The notes beneath the pieces are model-generated. The model made no database searches. It was not told where the DNA came from and worked only from the letters and a program-made list of their open reading frames with translations. The translations under genes were made by a program, and so were the position numbers. Source: Aplysia californica (Eukaryota; Mollusca; Gastropoda; Aplysiida; Aplysiidae). From it: 64,000 bases of DNA. Each line of letters begins with the position of its first letter. Position 1 is the first letter of the stretch. Of the stretch, positions 22,131 through 35,496 are shown piece by piece. The stretch is from contig NW_004797288.1 of NCBI RefSeq assembly GCF_000002075.1, forward strand, positions 562,372 to 626,371, written 5' to 3'.

Positions 22131-22922
22131 CAGTCGAACCTGCCCTGACGGCCACCTCTATAAGACGGCCACCTGTACATACGGCCACTTTCCATTTCCC
22201 CTCTTGCGTTTTTTCTATATAATTTAACTGTGTAAAACGGGCACTTGTCCAACGCGGCCGCGGCCACCATATTTTAACACTCAACCCCTATCACACTAAG
22301 CAATAACACCTGTCTTAGACGGCCACCCTAGTGACTCCATTAAGTTTTGTCATAAATTGTACACTGGCCCCTGGCGTTGTGGGCGAGCTGTCATAATTCA
22401 ATCACCTGTCGTTGTTGTTAGGTAGTCCCTCCAACCGATCATGTTGCGTAGGCCCCTCCCACTGTTGACCAATAGCTACCAATTTTCAGCTGCTGGTGAG
22501 GTTAGCGCGTGATCCCTCACAACCCATAAGCCCCGCCCAGAGCTTAAACACAAATTGTAAGCGAGATGAGTGGTCACTGTTTACCCAGTCTGTAACAAAG
22601 TAACAAAGGGCATCAACATGAACTTGTGACAGAAGCGTCGCTCGTTCTCCGAGTGGTGGTGACCCGTGTGTTTGTTTTAACATGGCACTCCTTGTCTGAT
22701 ACATTTCGTTTTATTGTCACCCTTGTGCTAAATCAGCGACAAAATCAAAATTACAAACGAAATACAACAACAACAAAAACAATGGGGCTACTTTCGATTG
22801 GGACCTCAGATGGGAATGGTTTGTTTTCTTCATCTTGATCAGTCCTGCCCAAGACGGCCAACTGTCTTATACGGCCACTTTTCTCCTTGACAATGGGTGG
22901 CCGTCTTACACAGGTTTGACTG
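22131..22922. mobile_element. Tigger/pogo-type MITE with GACGGCCAC repeats
   Basis: Ends CAGTCGAACCTG and CAGGTTTGACTG are inverted, with TA at both sides (22129-22130, 22923-22924). Subterminal regions repeat (A/T)GACGGCCAC many times in opposing orientation. No transposase was found. It is related by its ends to 51118-51636. Confidence 0.82.
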
Positions 22923-25900
22923 TATATGGAAACGTGTCCCTCAAAATAAAAAATGTGTGTGCTTGTAAGGAAATTCATTTGAAAACATGTTTACGTGTAC
23001 ACATGTGACTCGCAGCTTACTGGGCCTCCTATAGGTACATCCAATCAAGGTGAAAGAATACAGCTTTATCACATCTCTTTGTATCGGACTAACAGCTCAG
23101 TGCACTTCACTAACAAGCCACCAGGATTCTTTACAAGTCAATGGCCAATCTTACAAAAGCATCAGCTAAATACATGTACTGAAGTCAAAACATAAGGTTA
23201 ATGCTTTGTATCCATATATGCATGACAAATCCAGATAATATTTTCTAGAAAAGAACAGAAAAAGAATCGATATAACAAGACAAACATACTGTTATGCGCA
23301 GAAACAAACAGACTTCATTTTGCACAATCAACAGAACCTGCTCTGATAGCAGTCCTATTATTACACATGTCCAAGGTTAACATATAACACTGATATTAAT
23401 ATTACGTAGTTATGCAGCAGACGTTGCTTATGCTTTCTGATGACAACAAGGTAACACTGTCAAAACAGACGGGAGACAGGGGTTACAAATAACAGCGACA
23501 GACATCCTTTACCATTGCTGTGATGTACAGGTGTCCTGTTTAACACAAACCTATTTTCTTAATTCACTAAAGCTTCAACAAAGAACACTTTACCAAATAA
23601 GCAAAGAAATGATAATGATTAGTTCCAGATATCTTTTGAAATGTTCCCAATCTAAAACTGAGCAAGTGTACTGGCTGAGAAAACATTTTTGCAGATATAC
23701 ACGCAAACTGGTGGTCTGAATAAAGCCAAAAGTTTCTGAGCCGTTGACCAAGGCCTACTCACAGGTTACAAAGGCATGGGTGTGCTTATTGTTTATTCTG
23801 AACACGGAGTAGGGAAGAAGAACTGCCATGATTTTTAGCTATAGAGAGTGGGAACAGGCTTTGTGGGAAAGACAAACACATGAAAGTTACTTGAAACAGG
23901 CTTTGGGAAAGACAAATACACAAGAAAATTATCGCTGAACCTCTCCCAGCTACACAATAGTTGCAACTATCCAAATACCAACAGGTAAAAAGGACATCTA
24001 CAAAAAAGTAGTAAGGTGGTCTCAACTCCACATCAAAGTTCTAAACTGACTGAATGCATGTCAGAGTACATACTAGATGCATACTAAATTTTTTTTCTTA
24101 ATCTAATTTAATGATTCTACATGTGCAGAAAAACTACAGCCTTAACCCAAACCTAGGTAAAAAATTGTATCTAAACAAGTGCAAATAATTTCAAATATCA
24201 ACAAAAAGGAGAAATTTCAAACTGCCCCTCAAAACAGCTTCAGACATAAACAGACGCAACTGAAAATCCCACCAATCTTCCCAAATACCTTGTTACACTT
24301 GTACTGACACTGAGCAATAACTACTGCTATCGCCCACAAGACCTCATACCAGACACAAAAAGTGCAGGAAAGAAAAAAAGCTCTTACTGGAATGCAAAAT
24401 CGGGCATGTTTTTTAACAGTTAACTTTTGGTGCACCAACCAGAGACTTCCTTGTGAATGTAATCCAAAACTAACAAGTGAAACTAAGAGAAAATATCTCT
24501 ACTGTTCTGTTGTGACCTCGTATGAATAAGATTAAGCCTGATGAGTAGAAATAAATGGAAACAAAAAACACAAAAAAACCTACAGTTTGACCAACAGGCA
24601 CGAACATAAAGGATAAAAAGAAATCTTGAGCTAACAGATGCATCCGTTCAAGCAGTTACTCCAAGGATTCCTTCAGAGACTTGCTATTCACAGATCTCCG
24701 AAATCATAGCCTATTCACAACTTTCACAGATGTGCTGTTCACAAATATAAAAAAGAAAACATTGGTTATTCACGGTTTGGACATGGGCACACATTTCTCC
24801 AAAACCAAATGCTAACCATACCTTTGCAGATGTGGAACTCATAAATCTCCAGTAGCATTGGTTATTTATAATCTATCATTAACAACTTCATACAATGATG
24901 AAACATACATAACATTAATTGTAAAAATTAAAAATACCAACGCCAACTACCACAGGTAAAAATGGGTATCAAATGCAAAAACAGTTGAGCCTTGAACATT
25001 ATGCTAATTGTATGACATGAAACAAGATTTTACCTTAGTGTTTCTCATACAATGATCCGACCGTTATGGTAACAGATGAATACATGCAAAGCATCATCAA
25101 ATTTATTTGACAAGACTTGTATTCTGAACATTTCAAGAATTTATATTCTTTTTCACAGCTTTCAATATTAATTTTGACAAAACCCTTAGTTTTCAAGTCA
25201 GAAAAGGAACACTATTCACATGAATTGACACTGACAGAAAACTAATAAGAAAAGTGGAGGACTTTTTATTCTTCTCAGCCATGGCAAAAATATGGAATTC
25301 TGAATACAGGTTGAGAACACCTGCGCCAAGCAATTATTACCTCAGACGTTAGTAAACGAAAAAGATTCAAATATAGGTTCTCTGCTCAGGACTTGATAAC
25401 AAAGTCTATGCTGATACATTTGACTGGATGATCAAAGCTTTCTTGAAACTGCTAGTACAAATAAACTTCTTACACCTGAAGCCTGCGCAGAATTTAGGAA
25501 CCAGTCAGCACAACTACCACAGCTACATGTGTCTCGTTAAGACAGGCATTGCTTACTAAACATCTAGACTCTCTCACCATTTTATAACTTTCTGATATCT
25601 AAATATTGTGAACTGTTTGAATATGGAAATAACACACACATGCTGTTTTCAAAAGGTAGAAATCAGTACAATATTCTCTGTTATTCATTGCCTGGTTTAC
25701 ACTGTCACACAATACAGAGATGTCACTGATCATTCACTGCAACCCTCAAATGAGTACAACATCCGTGTGTTCATAAAACACATAAATGAAAAATTATTTT
25801 TCAAAACTACCACAAATATTTTTTTCCACTAGTGCACTTTCATGATCTTCATACATGTAGAAAACAAACTATCTGATTTCCGTACATATTGGTCGGAGCT

Positions 25901-26902
25901 GCAAGCTTGATAGACTTTGTCGAATAAGCAACGAACACAAACTCAATACACAACAAACAAAACCACTCCCCTTCTTGGCTGCTGCTTTTGACAGCTTCCT
26001 CCTCATCTCTATGACCCACAACTTCTCGACTATATAACAAGAATGCTCGAGGTCCAAGCCAAGACATGTTTCTTCCCACTCCCTCTTTTCCTTTTCTCAT
26101 CTCTACAGTGATCAGAGGTAAAAGACAAAGACCTTGCATTATCAGTTACACTATTGACCGACATAAAAAGTTTAATGTTTATATCAACACAGTTATTCTA
26201 TTCAAAAACCCCATTAGAGATGACAATAATTAATAATTGCATGTATTAAGTTATAATTCTTTAACTGAACTTGTTTGAATGAAAGAGGAACCCACCTAAA
26301 TGTCTACACTATCAAAAATGACATTCTCAAATAATGACATCATAGATCAGTGAAACCTACATGAGCAGAGCAAGAACCATTGCCCCCTTTTCTACCTTTC
26401 ACCATTTGTAAAAGTTCTCCGTTTTGTGTTACCTTTGAAACTGATCAGCTGCCTGAGTGAAAGAAGAAAAGTTGTTGCAAAGTACTAGTCCTTTGTCAAT
26501 AAGTTATATCGTATTTCTAACTACTGGTGTCACATTTTTTTGTAAAGTGGGAACAGGTTTAAGTATGTGAATTGGTACTTTAAAGAAAAAGCAAACAATT
26601 CTACCCATAGTCTAGACGCTTACTTTATAGGTTTCATTTTAGGCAGGACGTTTTATGACATATATCTACTCCTCGTGAATTGCTTTGACGACCAATTACA
26701 GACAATACTGCCCTCAACTTGCATAGGTGCATGGGGACTGGTGAGGGGTAAGCTAGATGAAATGACAATTCCCCAAAATTCTAAATGATGAACATAAGCA
26801 AAACATTACATCCACTGTCTGAATACAGAAATAAAGTACATTATCAAAACACTATGTTCCTGTGACTTCATGACACAGAAGATTACAAAAATAATGACCT
26901 GA

Positions 26903-26903
26903 C

Positions 26904-26934
<31 letters not shown>

Positions 26935-27047
26935 AAAAAAATAAAACCCCCCCCCCCCCCCCCCACCCCAACTCAACCTCAATCTAACAGACACAGGAAG
27001 AGTCTTCTGAAGACTGGTGACATAAGTGACAACACCCCCCCCCCCCC
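26903..27047. repeat. Cluster of poly-C and poly-A runs
   Basis: Several C homopolymers of 9-22 bases followed by A runs. Lengths are prone to sequencing error. Frames here are Gly/Phe-rich artefacts. Confidence 0.9.
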
Positions 27048-28709
27048 CCAAAAAAAAATTAAAATAAAACTTCCACATTATCATCATTTTGTTTGGAGAG
27101 ATACGCACAAATAAGAAGAAGCAATATGAATGAAGCACCAACCAGCAGTGCCCGTTATCATGACAGATAAACAGGGGAAAAATTCAGGCTAACCTCAAAG
27201 CTTATCTCTTTAACAATACAGGACTCTCCTTCTCATATTTACCAGAGGGGAAAAAAAAGGAATCCAGGGGTTGAGTGTTTCGAGAAATAAAACTACTGAT
27301 GACAATTTCACAGCAATCATAGTAGACATGAAGTCTGTTTTCCCCAGCTAGATCAGACCAAGGTGATCCCTGGAGTGGCATCAATTTAAATGATCAAAGT
27401 TTTGATCACCATGTTCTGGTTATTATTAATCTTTGCAATTATGCCCAGAAAACAGCAATAATGTTTAGCCAGAAATGGCTAGAGGTGAGAAATAAGCCTC
27501 AATGATGAATTGCCAATGATATATTCTAAGTAACTTCGTTTTGACAGCTGAGGGAATACATGAATGGTGAATTTCATTAATCGTGTAAATACTAGATGAT
27601 CATTTCCGCAATCACTTTGTTTTTATAGGATTTTGCCATCCCCACTTGTTACGGGTGACTGCTCAGCAAAATTAAAATAGGGGTCCATTTTACTGACAAA
27701 CAAACGAACAGAAATGGCGCCACACAATGAGGGAACAGTTTGTGAACCTCCATTACTTACTTTTCCGATCCATTACAAATACAAGAAAATAAAACAGGCA
27801 CCCTCACATTTGTGAATACAACAAAAAAATGAATGTTGAAATTAGAGGCATAGTCAGCCAGCGCCGCTTAAAAGATACCCAGTACTGAACTTCAAGTTAT
27901 GCATGCCCATCAAAGACACCTGTACCCTTTGCCTTTTGCATTTTAAAAACCAAAAAAAATAGAAAAGAAAGAAAAGAAAAGAAAAGAAAAGGCAACAAAT
28001 TACTTGAAAGCCAAAATTAAAAACATGTGATATCAAAAGACAAACTCGCATAAAATCAAACAAACCAATTCGGTGGGGCAGACAAGAGTCTTACTATATG
28101 GCCAGCCATACTTTCCAAAGAGACAGAATATCAGTGGCACTGAAAAAAACAACAACCCAAACAAAGAGCAGAAAAAAACCCCAAAAAAACTATGGAGCCT
28201 ACCGATCAAGTGACGGAAAGATGGACTAACTTAAAAGAATTACAACCAAGTTGATGAATTACAGCATGGTATAAAAAAGAATTGGCCAAGACCCCAGTGA
28301 CAGGCATCATACTTTCACAGGACGAACATTTCAAACAGAAAAAAGGGACCAACAACAGTAGCCGTCAGAGTGTCTGTGTTTTATTATGTCTACAAGCAGA
28401 AAGAAGATAGTGCAAGAGCCCTGCAACTATTTCTGTACCAATTACCAAAAAACATGTAACCTATGACAGCATTCTTTCAAAAAGAGAGAAGAAACAGGAT
28501 ATTCTGATGGAAATAGAAGAGGGAGTGTAAACCGCATTTTTTTTAAAGGGGAAAAAGAAAGGAAAACAAAAAACTCATACCCCAAACAGGTCCAATTTTT
28601 AAACAAGTAACGATACAAGCGCAACAAAAGACTAATTAAGATTGTTGTTTGTAAATTGGAATGGTCATCAATTATATTCACCTAACGCACAATTATGCTG
28701 ATTCTTGGG

Positions 28710-28827
28710 TGGGGGGGGGGGGGGGGAGAAGAAAGAGAGAGAGAGAAAGAAGGAGAGAGAAAGAGAGAGAAGGAGAGAGGGAGAGAGAGAAAGAGAGAGA
28801 GAGAGAGAGTGAGAGAGAGAGAGAAAA
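28710..28827. repeat. Poly-G then (GA)n tract
   Basis: A G homopolymer of about 17 bases followed by about 100 bases of imperfect GA repeat. Low complexity, non-coding. Confidence 0.95.
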
Positions 28828-30394
28828 GGCGACCTCGAGTCCATGTTCGACATGAGGGATGAGTTAAAATTTTCTCACAAAATCAAGAGAACACCAGAAC
28901 AGTGGCAGAATCATGTGCTTGAAGCAGCTTGTTTTTGTCCATTACTACTACTCATGATAAGTCTTTCCTGAATGATAGGTAAAACTCCATGGATTTGGAG
29001 TTTAAGACGTAAAAAAAGAGTGACAGCAGCGCATGACTGTTCTGTTATACATTAGAAAACATATATTATGTTGCACATTACTAATACAGTGGGCTAAATT
29101 GTATTTTGTCTCACCAACAAGCCAGCAATTATGATTTCTCCTAAAATACGAGATATTCGGGAAAACAAGTCCGAACAAAATGAAAAACTTTTAAAAAATA
29201 ACACAATTTTTCAATATAACCCAGAAACGTTCACACACAGGACAGAGAAAAAAATGATAAACCTACTCAGAAAAAGAGTATCGGGATACTGAAAAAATTG
29301 AACTCTATATGTAGCAGAAAGGTTGCTTTTCGCAAAAGTATGAAAGCTGATGAATTTGATAGCACAGAAAAATAATTACGCTCAAATTGATTCTCCAGCC
29401 AGAAACCTACAACCACTTGATAAATAGTGAGAAATGAAACATAGCACCTGCTTTCCAAATATTTCGGTCACTGTCATCAATTTTTCCATCAATAGAAAAA
29501 AACAAGTCAAGTTAGGAGTAAAACGGCGATACAGACATACTTGCCGGGGGGGGGGGGGACCAAACTAAGTTGAAAACAGACATTCTCATATCAGAATTAC
29601 ATAGTTACGTTCAAGCAAGAAAGTTTTAGACCATGACCCTTCATACTACAGTTAGAACTAACGTTTGTGCAAAATCTATTCATAAACTTTTTTAATTTGC
29701 GGAGTAACAGCAACCAGAAAGACAACTGCTCTAATGTTTAAAAAAAAACAACAATACACGAAAGTCATCAAAACTGATAATATAATTTTTTGAAACGACA
29801 AAAGACTTTGAATGTAGACACATATATTTCAAATAAAATCTGTCCAAAAGAAAGTATATAAGAAAAATTGTGCTTGCAGTACACAAACAAACAAAAAATC
29901 ATACATGTATAGCATACAGACACCCCCCCCCCCCTTCCCATCCCACAAAACTAGCAATTTGCAGCAGGGCTGGAAAATGTAAGTTGTAAAGCCAAGGATA
30001 TAGGAGTGCTTGAATAGCCACACACAAATTACAGACAGTGTTCACTTCTTCATTAATATGCAGATCTTGACTCCCATTCTCCGATCGTTCGTATCCACAC
30101 AGCATCTCACTCGCACATGGTGAGAGTCCAGTGAAATTTTTTTTTTTTAATGAATATACAGCTGTCTTCATTCTGGCACCTGTCCTCGTGACAGACAAGA
30201 GCACACATACAGGACTGCATATACATTTATATGCATGAATTTTTCCAATCTGTACATATGTACACACCAGCCAGGATAATCCGCAATTTTTGCCGGTGAG
30301 TGTTTGTTTTATCACGAAAAGCACAGACACAGAGAACGGGACCTGGGGGGTGTATTTCTGTTCACTAGCTTTCCTCCTCCAGCTAGTGCTGCGG

Positions 30395-30452
30395 CTAATC
30401 AGAAGGATGCTCTGGGCAGGATCGGTTCACTTCAAACCATTTGTCAATGCAT
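30395..30452 (-). CDS. ZNRF2: ZNRF2 coding exon 4 with stop
   Basis: 58 nt after TTCCCCAG on the minus strand. It completes Gly174 and encodes CIDKWFEVNRSCPEHPSD and TAG. It supplies the last three RING ligands. Confidence 0.95.
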
Positions 30453-33400
30453 CTGGGGAAAAAAGATAAGAAACAAGTGAACATAGCAGTTGCTTTTAGA
30501 TGGATAACATGTCTATTAAATTGCTATGAATCAGAATATACAAGGAAATATCTACTTCCATTACAGTAAGGTAAAATGGAAACTTGTTCTGCTCACTTAT
30601 AAAACTTAGATTTCGCACATATGGACATATTGTGTTTTATATTCTTAACATATAAAAGCATCTAATATCAGTCATTATCACAAATTTATTATAAATATTT
30701 CTAAAATTAAAGAGCATATCACAACAGGTAATAGCCCACATGTCTTCTTTTTTTTTCAACAGACAACATTAATTTTTTTAACACAAGAATTTGAAGATCA
30801 AATAGTCTTCAGATAAAATAGAGTGTGAAGTCCACTTAAAGCGAACATAGCTAATCTGGAAAAAAAAAAAAGGCAAACTGAAAGAAAATATAAACCCGTA
30901 GTTTTTTTCTTCCTCTTTACAAGAATACTATCAATTAGTCAAAACACTCCAAATTCTAAACAGAAAAGAATTTAAAGAGTTATTTCTTTTAATCTCCATT
31001 AGTCATTAGCAACCCTCAGGTAAAGCAAATCACAAAATCTTACGGGCTTCCAGAAAGAAAACAGACGCGAAAACGTAAGTGTCAATTGCAAGCCAGAGAG
31101 AGGATTCGCCAGTGTACTATTTGCCTACGTTCACAATACACATCAACAGGCCAGGCCTACAAATTGTGTCTAGTGACATTTAGAATAGCGAATGTGTATC
31201 TGTCGTATGACCGTCAGTTGTTCATGGCTTATTGTCTCTGTGAAGTTAGTTCACATGGACCCAAGACAGGAGCATGTGATGGCACATGGTGTGTTTCATG
31301 ACATTACCGGTATTGGTCTTTCTGGTACACTTCTCTATCTACTACAAATTTGCTTGTTCTATGTGACTGTTCGGTAGATTAAAGGTTGACAATGTCAAAG
31401 ACAAGCACAATATGTACAGCATGAAGCTCAAATTGTATTTATTGAAAGATGTAGAAGAGAAGAAAAAAAAACTTTCAAAAAGTGAAATTTGCTACAAATA
31501 TGGCATTCCCCAACTCTGCGCTTTGAACAATCATTGCCATTTAAGCAACCTCTTAAAAATGGTTCATACTCACCCTTTATGATATATACAAAGGCAGGGT
31601 AGTCTAGCAATTGTATCACCTTGAATGAGCTCTTCAAAACAGATAACACATTCTCCTTTATCTTCCGAGAGGACATCCTCTGTAAAACAAAGATTACAAT
31701 AAAAATGAAATGAAAGTAGAGAATAGCGTATATTCAATTTCGAGACTTTTAAAAACAGAAATGAAAGAACACCCAGATACTCAACTCAAAGAATCCAAAG
31801 AAACTAGCACCTGGGTATGTCAGACCTCATATTTTAAAGCTTGCTCTGGTTTCGAATCATTCTCTCAATGATAAAGATCTTACACTCTCCATAAAGCAAA
31901 ATATGCTGATCAAAGAATATCATGGGTATGTCATGATCTATTTTTAGCATACACACAATGTAACAACTTTCAAAAGATGCAAGATTTCTTTTCCCCGAGA
32001 GAGCCTGTCATAACCCTGAATCCTGGTTCTGAACCTTGCTCGGAATGGTAAGGGGGCATGTGTGTTTGCAAGTGTGTCTGTTAGTGCATAATAAACCTGA
32101 GCCTTTTAAGCAAGTACTTAACCAAAGATAAAAATCTTCTTGAAAGAACCATGCTCATTTAAATCATTCAGAGCTAGAGATGGGAGTTCTCATAAGACAG
32201 ATCCATTCCCACAAGCAAGTAAGGAGTATTCCCACATTCTGCCTCTTTGTCTTAAAAAAAACAACTCTCATTTCAGTCCAACCAATTACCTAGATCTAGA
32301 CTTTTTGCATTATGGTAACAATCTAAGTGACTAGCATTTGAGTCCGCTATCTTTGTTTTTTGAGTTGTTATCCTGTCGCTCATAGATCATTTGTAGTTTG
32401 AGACTGCCAGGACATTTAAATGGTGAAGTCTGAATGGAAACCAATTAATTCTGGCTTTAGAAAATATTTTGCTAGCTAAACTAATATTTTGCTAGCTAAA
32501 CTAATATGATTACTGATGGCAAACAGAAAAGTGAGAAAACCAGATTTGCAAATTACACATTTGCCAGCTGGTGACTAGAGGGCGTTCACCTTTTAATTTC
32601 ACACTGCTGATGCTAGTGACATTCATGTTGACCTGATCAATGTTAAACATGGTTTATTCAGCACTGTTAGACAATTTATTTAGCGACAGCACCAAAACAA
32701 AAAAACAAAGCAACCCAGAATTTACCCCCCCCCCCAAAAAAACAACAAGCAACTAATAAATAACAAATGAAATACATGTGCCAACTGGATAAGAAAAAAA
32801 AAATCCTGAGCTTTTCAGACCCACGGAAATGTGCAGTGGGGGAGTCCAAATTTATGGATCATAATGTCTGATAAAGTTCATAAAGTCTTGTTCAGTAGTC
32901 TTGCTTCTGGATTTATCATGTATGCAAACTCAGAAGAACTTCTTTACAAAACAATTTAATAAACAAAAACTTTAATATTTGATCATTTTTTGCTCAACTC
33001 AAATAGAATTGAGAAAAATTCAAAGCTTCACTTCATCAACCCGCTCTGGTTTCAGGACAAAAACTCTAAAACCACAAGCATCACATCAAATGAATATCTC
33101 CTCGTGCTAAAAAAGTTTTGGAGAAGTTGGAGAAGGTGGAAATGATATGCTGTTGAGAAGGCCTGTATCCATCAGGGTGGTATCATACCCCAGAAATCAA
33201 GAGTAGCCCCTGCATGGTTACAAGAAGAAAGGTTTGAGAACGCCTAGATACATGTAGAAGCTAAAAACGCACAAATGATGGAGCTATTCCACTTTAAATG
33301 GGTCCTCCTCTTTTCTTTTTTTTTTTTTTTAAATTTAAAGACACCTGGTACATAAACAAAACTTCCCTGAATGAGAGAGGAGTTCATCGCTGTCCTGCTC

Positions 33401-35458
33401 AGTACTGAAAGTAAAAGTAAGAGTAGACCTCCCTTTCAGTGAGTCTCCCCATAACCTAAACTGTCTGGACAAAAGACGACTTTAGCAAAAATTGAATGGG
33501 AAGTCCAACCACTGACATAAACGATCCAAATCTGGATAAAATATAATGAGGTGACTGATCCAATTCTGACAAAAAAAGAATGAGAAGTCCAACTATTGTA
33601 ACTGATCGTATTCTGGTTAAAATATACTGAGAAGTCCAACCATTGTAACTGATCCGAGGCTTGGTGAGGCACATGACCAAGTGGCACTCTATGTCATCTG
33701 ACGCTATCTGTTTGGAGCACACAGGACATTTGATGCCTGAAAAAGAATGATTAAAAGACCAGATCAGAGGAGAAAAATGGTGCTTACAGTACTCAAAATA
33801 TGACAAAGGGAATAGTATATTTTCAGGTCAACATTACATGATATTCAGGCCTCTGCAATGCAGGGCTAGAATGATGCATACTATTTTAATGAGAAAACAA
33901 GAAATAAAAAACACCCAAGAAGATGATCAGCATTCTTAGCCTCTACTTAATAAATTATTGTTCACAGATAGGGCAATATGTTATTGCCATTATGAAAAGC
34001 AGTACACATTCACAGTCTCGCTATGTAACACACATTGCTTGCTTCCGTCTTGTCCCCGTGGTAAAAAAATCCAAAATGCAGTGGTACTTTTTTCAATTGT
34101 CACATTTCCCCTTAATTAGCATATTTCCTATCTTCTTGTATCTCTCAACACATTTTTACGGTTCATAAGGATGTATTAGTGAGGTGTGTTTGCTCCCACT
34201 CACCACAATATCATAAAATACCCCCCCCCTCCACCTCTCCACTGCAGTTCTTCATTAAAGTGAAACATGGTTTTAATAAATAGGCAAATAATCAAGATCC
34301 AATTATCACCCACAGAGGTATATCCCCATCTCTTTCTTCTTGATAATTTGCTCACGTTGTATCCAAGAAAAGACATTCATATATTACAAACTAATTCTTT
34401 GTACTAAGCCACAGACACCATAGCAAGCACAAGGGAAACCAAGACTGTCATCATCCGAAAGGATAGCTTTCTTCACCCAGTTAAATCAATATAAGCCTGT
34501 AGTGAGCTCAAGCAGCCTTGAGAGCAATTTGATATGTTAGCAATCCACAGTGTATTGATTAATGATACTGGCTCACTTGGTAGATCACAATGCATTCACA
34601 AAACATTATTTTATAGCCACCATTCACTAATTACAGATAAATTTCTTCTAAGTGGAAATCTTGATACACCTATCAAGGGGAAATAGTTTAGACTTAATCA
34701 ACTGTGACAAATTGGTATCATTGCTGTTGCAAGAAATATTAGCAACGCCAATCTTTTTTACTCACCATGTAAACCAAGATCCCTGCATAAAATGATTATA
34801 ATCACTTTTTCTTACACCAGTGAGCCTATGCTGGACTGAATATATTGCTGAAGCATGCCCAATGTAAAGGAATTAATTACTCAATCCTTTCAAAATAATA
34901 AATTTCACTCTTTAAATATTCATGATTGGCACAGAGAAATGGGGTTCCTAAAACAGCTGACAAATGCTTGCCTTCTGAGAATGAGAAATTTTGGGCCTTG
35001 CTGCTGACCAGGGACATTAAAGACTAGGGCATCAATACACACTGCACGAGTTTCTTCAGAGAAGTTACACGCAATCTGAAAACTATATCTATCTCTTATT
35101 TTGATCAAAGAAGGAAGAGTGGGCTTTATAAACCCTGTCTGTATTAACCTTGTTAAAACCCTGACCCAAGACAGAGGTTAGTGAGGTGAAAGACAAAATT
35201 AATTTGGACTGCAAAAACAGACTTGTAAGCAGAATATATGTAATATATATATACTCTTTTAAGTATACACATTTTGAAGCTCAATAAAACAAAATCTATG
35301 TCACTGCTTCTCTCTAATCTCTCCTCTCTGTGTATCGCTCGCCTTCTCTTTTTCTTTGTTTGTCTCTTTCTTTCTCTCTCCCCACCTATTTCCCACTCTA
35401 TCTTTCTCTCGTTCCCTCCTGCCAACCGGGGCATGTCATATATACATTTTGCTAGCAC

Positions 35459-35496
<38 letters not shown>

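Larger units (their letters stand above)
17703..30394. other. Long AT-rich region downstream of ZNRF2
   Basis: 12.7 kb with no coding exon recognised on either strand, interrupted by two DNA transposons (19556-20382 and 22131-22922), poly-C runs (26903-27047) and a GA tract (28710-28827). It lies directly 3' of the minus-strand ZNRF2 gene, so part may be its 3' UTR. An AATAAA on the minus strand lies near 17965. Transcript extent cannot be judged from sequence alone. Confidence 0.4.

Noticed and set aside
26806-27141. Gly/Phe-rich minus-strand frame
   Set aside because: Produced by poly-C and poly-A runs.
33456-33806. 116-codon minus-strand frame as a longer ZNRF2 end
   Set aside because: It contains exon 2 and then reads into the tandem-repeat intron; the RING exons that follow fit the splice at 33641 exactly.
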